From contig NZ_JAAJBT010000002.1 of the NCBI RefSeq assembly GCF_011392115.1, forward strand, positions 248,001-312,000: a DNA stretch of 64,000 nt, written 5' to 3'. Both the position numbers and the translations under genes were made by a program. Source of the stretch: Flavobacterium difficile (GTDB lineage Bacteria > Bacteroidota > Bacteroidia > Flavobacteriales > Flavobacteriaceae). Of this stretch, positions 25,588 through 33,170 are shown one piece after another; the stretch's first letter is position 1; each line of letters opens with the position of its first letter. A model generated the notes under the pieces. The model saw only the letters and a program-made list of their open reading frames with translations. It was not told the DNA's origin and searched no databases.

Positions 25588-26751
25588 ATGAGTAAAATCC
25601 TTATTATAGAAGACGAAGCGCCAATCAGACGCGTTTTAAATAAAATATTATCTGAAGAAAGTGACACGTATTTAGTGCAAGAAGCTGAAGACGGTTTGCA
25701 AGGAATTGAGTTGGTTAAAAACGAAGATTTCGATTTGATTTTGTGCGATATCAAAATGCCAAAAATGGACGGAGTTGAGGTTTTAGAAGCCATCAAAAAA
25801 ATCAAACCAGAAATTCCAATGGTAATGATTTCTGGCCATGGCGATTTGGAAACTGCTGTGAATACGATGCGTTTAGGTGCTTTCGATTATATTTCGAAAC
25901 CACCAGATTTAAACCGTTTGTTAAATACGGTTAGAAATGCTTTAGATAAAAAACAATTAGTAGTTGAAAACAAAATTCTTAAGAAAAAAGTTTCTAAAAA
26001 CTACGAAATGATTGGTGAAAGTGAAGCGATTTCTCATATTAAAAATATGATTGAAAAAGTGGCTCAAACCGATGCTAGAGTTTTAATTACTGGTCCGAAT
26101 GGAACAGGTAAAGAATTGGTAGCGCATCAATTGCATGAAAATAGCAATCGTTCTCAACAACCAATTATTGAAGTCAACTGTGCAGCTATTCCTTCAGAAT
26201 TAATTGAAAGTGAATTATTCGGACACGTAAAAGGTGCGTTTACTTCTGCCGTGAAAGACCGAGCGGGTAAATTCGAAGCAGCTAACGGCGGAACCATTTT
26301 CTTAGATGAAATTGGCGACATGAGTTTGTCCGCACAAGCCAAAGTTTTAAGAGCTTTACAAGAAAATTTAATTCAACGCGTTGGTGCTGATAAAGATATT
26401 AAAGTAGATGTTCGTGTAATTGCAGCAACAAATAAAGACTTAAAATTAGAAATCGCAGAAGGTCGTTTTCGTGAAGATTTATATCACAGATTGGCCGTGA
26501 TTCTAATTAAAGTTCCTGCTTTAAATGACAGACGTGATGATATTCCGATGTTAATCGAACACTTTACAAACAAAATTTCTGAAGAACAAGGAAATGCTAA
26601 AAAGACATTTTCTAAAGAAGCCATAAAGTTATTACAAGAATACGATTGGACAGGAAATATTCGCGAATTAAGAAACGTAGTAGAACGTTTAATTATTTTG
26701 GGAAATAATGAAATTTCAGAATCTGATGTGAATTTATTCGCTTCTAAATAG
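25588..26751 (+). CDS. Sigma54-activator-type response regulator lacking a DNA-binding domain
   Basis: A 387-residue protein. The receiver domain occupies 1-120, with phospho-acceptor Asp in ILCDIKMPKMDG near residue 53. The AAA+ domain follows at about 145-375, with Walker A GPNGTGKE near 171 and Walker B GGTIFLDEIGDM near 232. The sigma54-contacting loop reads GAFTSA (residues 216-221) rather than GAFTGA. The protein stops right after the AAA+ lid (VNLFASK), so the Fis-type helix-turn-helix of NtrC is absent. It may activate without site-specific DNA binding, or use the AAA+ machine differently. No kinase gene is adjacent. Confidence 0.9.
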   Translation: MSKILIIEDEAPIRRVLNKILSEESDTYLVQEAEDGLQGIELVKNEDFDLILCDIKMPKMDGVEVLEAIKKIKPEIPMVMISGHGDLETAVNTMRLGAFDYISKPPDLNRLLNTVRNALDKKQLVVENKILKKKVSKNYEMIGESEAISHIKNMIEKVAQTDARVLITGPNGTGKELVAHQLHENSNRSQQPIIEVNCAAIPSELIESELFGHVKGAFTSAVKDRAGKFEAANGGTIFLDEIGDMSLSAQAKVLRALQENLIQRVGADKDIKVDVRVIAATNKDLKLEIAEGRFREDLYHRLAVILIKVPALNDRRDDIPMLIEHFTNKISEEQGNAKKTFSKEAIKLLQEYDWTGNIRELRNVVERLIILGNNEISESDVNLFASK

Positions 26752-26790
26752 TTTGAATTTCCAAAAAGAATTGCAAAAAAAACAATAAGC

Positions 26791-26826
26791 AAAGACTCGC
26801 AACTAAAATTGTGAGTCTTTTTTGTT
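26791..26826 (+). terminator. Rho-independent terminator after the response regulator
   Basis: AAAGACTCGCAA (26791-26802) pairs with TTGTGAGTCTTT (26809-26820), then T tract. Confidence 0.85.
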
Positions 26827-26855
26827 TATCTAAATTTTAATAAAAATTCTTTGTG

Positions 26856-26863
26856 TATCTTTG
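26856..26863 (+). promoter_or_regulatory. -7 promoter box for the DEAD-box-like gene
   Basis: TATCTTTG lies 38 bp before the ATG at 26901. It is embedded in repeated words (CTTTGTGTAT/CTTTGCCAT, then CTTTGAGAAA/CTCTGCGAAA). Confidence 0.5.
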
Positions 26864-26900
26864 CCATCACTTTGAGAAACTCTGCGAAACAACTTATAAA

Positions 26901-27515
26901 ATGCAATTAAAAAAAATAAACCCACTTTTACAGGAAGCATTAATTGAAAACGGTTTAACCGAAGCTAATGAAATGCAACAAGAAACTTTTTCAACCATTA
27001 AAAGTGGTGCTGATGCAGTAATCCAATCCGAAAAAAAATCTGGAAAATCAACTACAATTGTATTAAATGTAATTCAACGTTTGGAAAAACCATTTATGGA
27101 ATCGCCAAGAGCTTTAATTGTAGTAGAAACCAAAGAGAAGGTTTTAGAAATGATGGAAATGTTCAAAAAATACAACCGTTATACACAATTGCGAGTATAT
27201 GGAACTCATGATAAAGGCGATATGGATTGGGATAAAAATCAAATTTCACTAGGAATTGATGTTTTAATCGGAACTCCAAATCGTTTAGATATGATGTTTT
27301 CAACTGCTGGATTCGATGTTAACCGATTATTGATGTTCATAATAGATGATGCAGATGTGTTATTTAAACTGCGTTTAGATGCCAAAACCAACAGAATTTC
27401 TGATAGTATCTCTAAATCGCAACGTTTGATTTTTTGCAGTAAAATATCGGATAGAGTAGAAGCTGTAGCAGATAGAACCATGATTGAGCCATTATTTTTT
27501 GAAATGGAAGATTAG
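26901..27515 (+). CDS. Degenerate, single-domain DEAD-box helicase-like protein
   Basis: 204 residues from ATG 26901; the frame extends to 26853 through promoter sequence. It resembles only the first RecA-like domain of DEAD-box RNA helicases: Q-motif-like NEMQQETF, a motif I relic SEKKSGKST instead of AxTGxGKT, GTPNRLD (motif Ib-like) and IIDDAD instead of the DEAD box. At motif III CSK replaces SAT. The second RecA domain is missing, with a stop and the next gene 10 bp later. It is therefore unlikely to unwind RNA and may have a binding or regulatory role. The length and order look like a stable lineage-specific form rather than recent decay. Confidence 0.78.
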   Translation: MQLKKINPLLQEALIENGLTEANEMQQETFSTIKSGADAVIQSEKKSGKSTTIVLNVIQRLEKPFMESPRALIVVETKEKVLEMMEMFKKYNRYTQLRVYGTHDKGDMDWDKNQISLGIDVLIGTPNRLDMMFSTAGFDVNRLLMFIIDDADVLFKLRLDAKTNRISDSISKSQRLIFCSKISDRVEAVADRTMIEPLFFEMED

Positions 27516-27525
27516 ATAATTTCAA

Positions 27526-28332
27526 ATGCAAAAAATAAAAGTACTTTTTAAGAAATTGATTTTCATTTTTGGAAGTTTATACCTTATCGTAATAGGTTTA
27601 TTATATTTCAATCAAGAATTTTTGTTTTTTCATGCTAGCAAATTAGATAAAAACCATCAGTTTACTTTTTCAAATAAACCGGAAGAAGTTCGTATAAAAA
27701 CTTCCGATACTATATATTTACACGGACTTTTGTTCAAAGCACAAAAATCTAAAGGATTAGTTTTTTATTTGCATGGTAATGCTGGAACCGTTGAAACTTG
27801 GGGAAATATAGCATCCAATTATACCAATTTAGGGTATGATATTTTTATTTTAGATTATCGAGGATTTGGAAAAAGTGAAGGCGAAATCTCTAGTGAAAAG
27901 CAACTGTTTACGGATATTTCTGCAGCATACAATCAATTGAAAAAACAATATAAAGAAGAAAATATAATTGTCACCGGATATTCAATTGGTTCAGGAATGG
28001 CAGCCTATTTAGCTTCTGAAAATCATCCAAAAGCCTTGATTTTACAAGCTCCCTATTATTGTTTGGAAGACTTAGCTACAGATAAATTTCCAATAGTTCC
28101 CAACTTTATAGTTAAATATAAAATCCCAACTTTCGAGTTTATAAAAAAGGTAAAAGCTCCAATTTATATTTTTCACGGAACTGAAGATTATGTTATTCCA
28201 TACGAAAATGCAACTCAATTAAAGTCTTATTTAAAAAACAATGACAAATTGTTTACTCTAGAAAATCAGGGTCATTTAGGTGTCAATGATAATGAAACCT
28301 TTCTTGTCAAACTTAAAGAAATACTAAAATAA
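27526..28332 (+). CDS. Membrane-anchored alpha/beta hydrolase (BEM46/ABHD13-like)
   Basis: A 268-residue protein with an N-terminal signal anchor (about 10-30, LIFIFGSLYLIVIGLLYFN) and an alpha/beta hydrolase fold. The oxyanion region FYLHGNAG is near residue 80. The nucleophile elbow is GYSIGSG (Ser near 150), the acid is probably in HGTEDYVIP near 220, and the catalytic His is in NQGHLG near 250. It is 10 bp behind the helicase-like gene. The substrate is unknown. Confidence 0.85.
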   Translation: MQKIKVLFKKLIFIFGSLYLIVIGLLYFNQEFLFFHASKLDKNHQFTFSNKPEEVRIKTSDTIYLHGLLFKAQKSKGLVFYLHGNAGTVETWGNIASNYTNLGYDIFILDYRGFGKSEGEISSEKQLFTDISAAYNQLKKQYKEENIIVTGYSIGSGMAAYLASENHPKALILQAPYYCLEDLATDKFPIVPNFIVKYKIPTFEFIKKVKAPIYIFHGTEDYVIPYENATQLKSYLKNNDKLFTLENQGHLGVNDNETFLVKLKEILK

Positions 28333-28361
28333 AAATTTAATTTTCATTGACAGATTGTGAA

Positions 28362-28391
28362 TTGGCTAATTGACTAATTATCCTATCTTTG
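28362..28391 (+). promoter_or_regulatory. Bacteroidota-type promoter for the DUF2007-like gene
   Basis: TTG at 28362-28364, a 19-bp spacer and TATCTTTG at 28384-28391. The -33 element is part of an AATTG-word repeat. Confidence 0.7.
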
Positions 28392-28417
28392 CACCTCGAA
28401 AATCCAAATACACAAAC

Positions 28418-28618
28418 ATGGGACTTATTAAAATTTTTTCTGGAAAGGAAAATATTGCCAAAAACTTAAAAACAGCTGTCGAAAGTGGAAATGTTATCGT
28501 TACGCAACGTGAAAACAAACAAAATTCTGGAAACACTTCAATTATTGAATTATTTATCGAAGAAGATGATTTTATGAAAGTTCGTGATGCTATTGAAGAT
28601 TTTAAAATGAACTTATAG
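28418..28618 (+). CDS. Small DUF2007-like protein
   Basis: 66 residues from ATG 28418; the frame extends upstream to 28370, but that overlaps the promoter. The pattern GLIKIFSGKENIAKNLKTAVES followed by SIIELFIEEDDFMKVRDAIEDF resembles the DUF2007 putative signal-transducing family (PII-like ferredoxin fold), where the second segment usually reads VEVFIxxxDFxKAxxIIEEF. The middle part is shorter and more polar than usual. Function is unknown. An unusual 14-bp tandem array begins 10 bp after the stop codon. Confidence 0.55.
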   Translation: MGLIKIFSGKENIAKNLKTAVESGNVIVTQRENKQNSGNTSIIELFIEEDDFMKVRDAIEDFKMNL

Positions 28619-28628
28619 AATTAATTAA

Positions 28629-28880
28629 GAGCCAAGTAAAAAGAGCCAAGTAAAAAGAGTCAAGTAAAAAGAGCCAAGTAAAAAGAGTCAAGTTAAAAGA
28701 GTCAAGTAAAAAGAGTCAAGTTAAAAGAGCCAAGTTAAAAGAGCCAAGTTAAAAGAGCCAAGTAAAAAGAGTCAAGTTAAAAGAGCCAAGTAAAAAGAGT
28801 CAAGTTAAAAGAGCCAAGTAAAAAGAGCCAAGTAAAAAGAGCCAAGTAAAAAGAGCCAAGTAAAAAGAGTCAAGTTAAAA
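28629..28880 (+). repeat. 18-copy tandem repeat of a 14-bp unit
   Basis: Eighteen perfect-length copies of GAG(C/T)CAAGT(A/T)AAAA occur without any gap, 252 bp in total. Only two positions vary (C/T at base 4, A/T at base 10), giving four unit types: 9 copies CA, 5 TT, 2 TA and 2 CT. The unit is not a multiple of three, and every frame meets TAA stops, so it is non-coding. It fills most of the spacer between the DUF2007-like gene and the ABC-F gene. Confidence 0.98.
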
Positions 28881-28966
28881 GTAAAAAGATATTAGGAAAA
28901 GTCTTTTTTCGAATTAGTAGGCTAAAGCCATTCCACTTGCTACACACATAAACTTATAAACAAAAA

Positions 28967-30601
28967 ATGATTACAGTTAACGATATTGCCGTAGAATTCG
29001 GCGGAACTACACTTTTTAGCGATGTTACTTTCGCTATTAATGAAAATGATAAAATTGCCCTTATGGGTAAAAATGGAGCAGGAAAATCTACATTGTTAAA
29101 AATTGTTGCTGGTGAAAGCAAACCTACTCGTGGTGGAATTTCTGCACCAAGTGATGCTGTTATTGCTTATTTGCCTCAGCATTTATTAACTTCTGATGAT
29201 TGTACAGTGATGGAAGAAACTTCTAAAGCATTTGCAGAAGTTTTAAATATGAAGAAAGAAATTGATGAAATCAACGAGCAATTAACCGTAAGAACGGATT
29301 ACGAAAGTGATGCTTATATGAAGTTGATTGAACGAGTGTCAGAACTTTCTGAAAAATTTTACGCTATTGAAGAAGTCAATTATGAAGCTGAAGTAGAAAA
29401 AGTTTTAAAAGGTTTAGGTTTTGATCGTGAAGATTTTACAAGAAAAACTTCTGAATTTTCTGGAGGTTGGAGAATGCGTATTGAATTGGCTAAAATTCTT
29501 TTGAAAAAACCAGATTTAATTTTATTAGATGAGCCTACCAATCACTTGGATATGGAAAGTATTCAATGGTTAGAAGATTTCTTGATGACTCAAGCTAAGG
29601 CTGTTATGGTAATTTCTCACGATAAAACTTTCGTAGATAATATTACCAATCGTACTATCGAAGTTACGATGGGAAGAATTTACGATTATAAAGCCGTGTA
29701 TTCAGAATATTTAGAATTGAGAAAAGACAGAAGAATTCACCAACAAAAAGCTTACGACGAACAACAGAAATTTATAGCTGATAATCAGGCTTTTATTGAT
29801 AGATTTCGAGGCACATTTTCTAAAACCGATGCCGTACAATCTCGTGTAAGGATGTTAGAAAAAATAGTTCCAATTGAAGTGGATGAAGTAGATACTTCAG
29901 CTTTGAAATTAAAATTTCCACCTTCGCCACGTTCTGGTCAATATCCTGTGGTTGTGGAAGGTTTGTCAAAAAAATATGGTGATCATGTGGTGTTTCATGA
30001 AGCCAATATGGTAATTGAACGCGGACAAAAAGTAGCTTTTGTAGGTAAAAATGGTGAAGGAAAATCGACCATGATTAAAGCAATCATGAAAGAAATCGAT
30101 TATGATGGCGGGAAATTGGAAATCGGACACAATTCGCAAATTGGTTATTTCGCTCAAAATCAAGCGGCTTTGTTAGATGGTGAATTGACTATTTTTGAAA
30201 CTATTGATCAGATTGCAGTAGGTGATGTTCGTACAAAAATAAAAGATTTATTAGGAGCTTTCATGTTTAAAGGTGATGACATTCAGAAAAAAGTAAAAGT
30301 ACTTTCTGGTGGAGAAAAAACACGTTTGGCCATGATTAAATTATTGTTAGAACCTGTAAATGTTTTAATTCTGGATGAGCCAACCAATCACTTAGATATG
30401 AAAACAAAAGACATCATTAAAGATGCCTTACGTGATTTTGATGGAACTCTAATTTTAGTTTCTCACGACCGTGATTTCTTGGATGGTTTAGCTACAAAAG
30501 TTTTCGAATTTGGTAACAAACGTGTTAAAGAACATTTTGAAGACATCAAAGGTTTCTTGGCCATCAAGAAAATGGAAAGTATGCGTGAAATTGAAAAATA
30601 G
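28967..30601 (+). CDS. ABC-F family ATPase (ribosome-associated, YbiT/EttA-like)
   Basis: A 544-residue protein with two ABC domains in one chain and no membrane helices. The first domain has GKNGAGKST (about 35-43), SGGWRMRIELAK (about 164) and LLDEPTNHLDM. The second has GKNGEGKST (about 361), LSGGEKTRLAM (about 445) and LDEPTNHLDM. The linker between them includes the charged P-site-tRNA-interaction motif region (RIHQQKAYDEQQKFIADNQA). ABC-F proteins act at the ribosome in translation or antibiotic protection. Length and layout fit the YbiT group best. Specificity for an antibiotic is not indicated. Confidence 0.9.
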   Translation: MITVNDIAVEFGGTTLFSDVTFAINENDKIALMGKNGAGKSTLLKIVAGESKPTRGGISAPSDAVIAYLPQHLLTSDDCTVMEETSKAFAEVLNMKKEIDEINEQLTVRTDYESDAYMKLIERVSELSEKFYAIEEVNYEAEVEKVLKGLGFDREDFTRKTSEFSGGWRMRIELAKILLKKPDLILLDEPTNHLDMESIQWLEDFLMTQAKAVMVISHDKTFVDNITNRTIEVTMGRIYDYKAVYSEYLELRKDRRIHQQKAYDEQQKFIADNQAFIDRFRGTFSKTDAVQSRVRMLEKIVPIEVDEVDTSALKLKFPPSPRSGQYPVVVEGLSKKYGDHVVFHEANMVIERGQKVAFVGKNGEGKSTMIKAIMKEIDYDGGKLEIGHNSQIGYFAQNQAALLDGELTIFETIDQIAVGDVRTKIKDLLGAFMFKGDDIQKKVKVLSGGEKTRLAMIKLLLEPVNVLILDEPTNHLDMKTKDIIKDALRDFDGTLILVSHDRDFLDGLATKVFEFGNKRVKEHFEDIKGFLAIKKMESMREIEK

Positions 30602-30651
30602 TTTTTTAACTCATTTTAATTCTTTTTATTTGTAACTAAACTAAACTAATT

Positions 30652-31827
30652 ATGAAAAAAATACTGCTTTTACTTGTATTTGTTTTGATTTCTTGTAGTA
30701 AAGATGAAGCCAATACAAACAGTGAACCTGATTTTACATTGCCTACGATTACTATTTCTAATCCAACTTTTAGTCCTGCAGAATTTAAATTTTATGGAAA
30801 TGTAACTTCTGTAGGTTCAGGATATTCTTCAAGAGGCTTTTGTTGGGGATTGAATATCAATCCTATCATAAATAATAATAACAATCAATATTTGACAGAG
30901 TTTACCAATACAGCAGGTAACTTTTTTTTAACAAAACCTTATGGAACAGATTTTACACCCTTAACTACATATTATGTTAGGGCTTATGTTCAAGCAAATA
31001 ATGGTGATGTTGTTTATAGTGAGAATATTACATTTGTTACGCCTCCTAAAATGAATCTTACAGGAAGTGCTAAGAAAATTCATACCACTAGCTTAACTTT
31101 AAGTGGGACGGTAATGGTAAATCAGTTGGAGCCTATTCTTCCTGATAAAAAAGGTTTTTGTTACAGAACTTCATCAGGTGTGACAGTTACAAACGGACAA
31201 ATTATTGAAATGAACACTACTGATTATGCTACTTATGAATTAACACCTACGAATTTATTATCTAATACGATTTATTATGCTAAAGCATATGTAAGAGAAG
31301 GTGCTTCTATTTATTATTCTGATGAGTTTCAATTTAAAACAGCTGGAGCCATTGGTACTTCTGGAGGTTATATTTTTTACGACAAAGGAGAATATTCAGA
31401 TGGATGGCGTTATCTTGAAGCGGCACCTAATAATTTAACTTATAACGGTTCTGATAAAATTTTATGGGGTTGCATGGGAACAGCAGTAAATCAAACTCAA
31501 GCTTCTATGGGATTTGGTCCTTCTAATACAGCCCGAATAATTTCTCAATGTTCAAGTGCCAATTGTGCGGCCCGCCTTTGTGATAATTATTCAATAAACG
31601 GCCTTTCAGATTGGTTTTTGCCATCAGATGAAGAATTGTTCGCTTTTTACAAAAGTGCTAATAATGTTTATACAATTGCTAATGCTTCTACTTCTGCAAA
31701 ATATTTTTGGAGTTCTACAGAATTTAATAATAATGAGGCAAGAATTTTAGATGCTTATGATGGTTATTTGTGGGATTATGATAAAAATTATAATTTAGTT
31801 CGAGTTAGACCAGTTAGAAGGTTCTAG
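30652..31827 (+). CDS. Lipoprotein with fibronectin-like repeats and C-terminal DUF1566 (Lcl) domain
   Basis: A 391-residue lipoprotein: signal to ISCSKDE (Cys15). Residues about 30-130 and 130-225 are two similar beta-sandwich-like repeats (each ends TxYYVRAYVxxxxGxxxYSExxxFxT), common in secreted Bacteroidota proteins. Residues about 230-391 are a DUF1566/Lcl domain: GGYIFYDKGEYSDGWRYLEAAP, SDWFLPSDEELFAFY and YFWSSTE. Such proteins are thought to bind surface or matrix components, without a firm function. No SusC/D genes are nearby. Confidence 0.82.
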   Translation: MKKILLLLVFVLISCSKDEANTNSEPDFTLPTITISNPTFSPAEFKFYGNVTSVGSGYSSRGFCWGLNINPIINNNNNQYLTEFTNTAGNFFLTKPYGTDFTPLTTYYVRAYVQANNGDVVYSENITFVTPPKMNLTGSAKKIHTTSLTLSGTVMVNQLEPILPDKKGFCYRTSSGVTVTNGQIIEMNTTDYATYELTPTNLLSNTIYYAKAYVREGASIYYSDEFQFKTAGAIGTSGGYIFYDKGEYSDGWRYLEAAPNNLTYNGSDKILWGCMGTAVNQTQASMGFGPSNTARIISQCSSANCAARLCDNYSINGLSDWFLPSDEELFAFYKSANNVYTIANASTSAKYFWSSTEFNNNEARILDAYDGYLWDYDKNYNLVRVRPVRRF

Positions 31828-31840
31828 TTTGATAAAAAAA

Positions 31841-31870
31841 AAAAATCGACCGTTTGGTCGATTTTTTTTT
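31841..31870. terminator. Bidirectional terminator between the lipoprotein gene and crtZ
   Basis: AAAAATCGACC (31841-31851) pairs with GGTCGATTTTT (31856-31866), with A and T tracts on the two sides. Confidence 0.9.
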
Positions 31871-32317
31871 TTATGCATTTTTATAATGTTTGAAAGGAAA
31901 TAATAACATTCCGAAACATTCACCTTTATCTTTTCCTAAATGTTTGTGATGCATTTTGTGTGCTCTTCTTAAAGCACGAGCATATTTATGATTGGCATTT
32001 CTAAACATTTTGAAACGTTGATGAATAAATATGTCATGAACTAAAAAATAAGTTAACCCGTAAGCGAAAATTCCTAATCCTATAGCTAAACCTATGTCTA
32101 GTATGCCATTTTGCCATAAGAAGAAGAAAGTCATACTCACAACAGCATAAAAAATAAAGAAAGCATCATTTCTTTCAAACCACGAATCGTGGTCTTTTTT
32201 ATGATGATCTTGATGTAAACTCCACAAAAAACCATGCATTACGTATTTGTGAGTAAACCACGCCATAAATTCCATCATAAAAAATGTTATAAAAAACACT
32301 AATATATATAACCACAT
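31871..32317 (-). CDS. crtZ: Beta-carotene hydroxylase CrtZ
   Basis: A 148-residue integral membrane di-iron hydroxylase. The histidine clusters of the CrtZ/fatty-acid hydroxylase superfamily are all visible: HKYVMH (23-28), HQDHH (35-39), HDIFIHQR (about 94) and HKMHHKH (about 115). It adds 3-hydroxyl groups to the beta-ionone rings, giving zeaxanthin. It closes the crtI-crtB-crtZ operon, 12 bp behind crtB. Lycopene cyclase and GGPP synthase genes are not in the window and must lie elsewhere. Confidence 0.93.
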   Translation of the reverse strand: MWLYILVFFITFFMMEFMAWFTHKYVMHGFLWSLHQDHHKKDHDSWFERNDAFFIFYAVVSMTFFFLWQNGILDIGLAIGLGIFAYGLTYFLVHDIFIHQRFKMFRNANHKYARALRRAHKMHHKHLGKDKGECFGMLLFPFKHYKNA

Positions 32318-32329
32318 AATTATTTAATT

Positions 32330-33169
32330 TTAAAGTAAATTTAATCTATATTTCACGTAACAACGAGCTAAAAGTTCTGCTTTTTGGTAATCTGGAACTC
32401 TAATTCGGGTGTTTTTAATTTCAGTTGAAGGTGTTGCTTTTAACTTTGTTAACAATCTTCTGTAGTATCTGTAAGCAGTATAAACACCAAACTTAGCTTC
32501 AATTGGTAACCTTATTATTCCTTCATAAGCTGCTTTAAAATCAGCTTCAATATCTTCAATTATTTCGTTTTTTGAAGATTCTGTAAGCTTTGTTAAATCT
32601 GTATTTGGAAAATAAGTTCTGTTTAAGTCTTCAAAATCAGCTTTTAAATCGCGTAAAAAATTCACTTTCTGAAAAGCTGATCCCAATCTCATGGCTGAAT
32701 CTTTTAATTCGTTATATTTTTTTTCATCACCATTTACAAAAACCATTAAACACATTAAACCTACTACATCGGCACTTCCATATATGTATTCGTTGTACTC
32801 TTCAGTAGTTTTATATTCCTGTTTTACCAAATCTAACTTCATGCTTTTCATGAAAGAATCGATAAGTTCTTGTTTGATTTTGTGTTTATGAACAGTATGT
32901 TGGAATGAGTTTAAAATCGGATTTAAACTTATTTTATACTTTAATGCGTCATCTAATTCTTTTTCAAACTTTTCAAAAAGAATTTCTTTATTGTACGCGT
33001 GAAAGCTATCTACAATTTCATCTGCAAACCGCACAAAACCATAAATGTTATAAATATCTTGTCGGATGGATGGCGCTAACATTTTAACGGCAGATGAAAA
33101 AGAGGTGCTGTATGCTTTTGTTACCTTTACACTGCATGCGAAAGAAACGGTATCGAATAATGCCTTCAT
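32330..33169 (-). CDS. crtB: Phytoene synthase CrtB
   Basis: A 279-residue squalene/phytoene synthase. The first Asp-rich motif DEIVD is near residue 50, and the second, DLKADFEDLNRTYFP, near residue 175. YGSADVVGLMCL matches the conserved mid-region. It condenses two geranylgeranyl diphosphates head to head into phytoene. The start is 1 bp from the crtI stop, so they are translated from one message. Confidence 0.95.
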   Translation of the reverse strand: MKALFDTVSFACSVKVTKAYSTSFSSAVKMLAPSIRQDIYNIYGFVRFADEIVDSFHAYNKEILFEKFEKELDDALKYKISLNPILNSFQHTVHKHKIKQELIDSFMKSMKLDLVKQEYKTTEEYNEYIYGSADVVGLMCLMVFVNGDEKKYNELKDSAMRLGSAFQKVNFLRDLKADFEDLNRTYFPNTDLTKLTESSKNEIIEDIEADFKAAYEGIIRLPIEAKFGVYTAYRYYRRLLTKLKATPSTEIKNTRIRVPDYQKAELLARCYVKYRLNLL

Positions 33170-33170
33170 G

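Noticed and set aside
28629-28880. CRISPR-like regular repeat array
   Set aside because: The 14-bp units are directly adjacent with no spacers, the unit is too short, and no cas gene is present; it is a plain tandem repeat.
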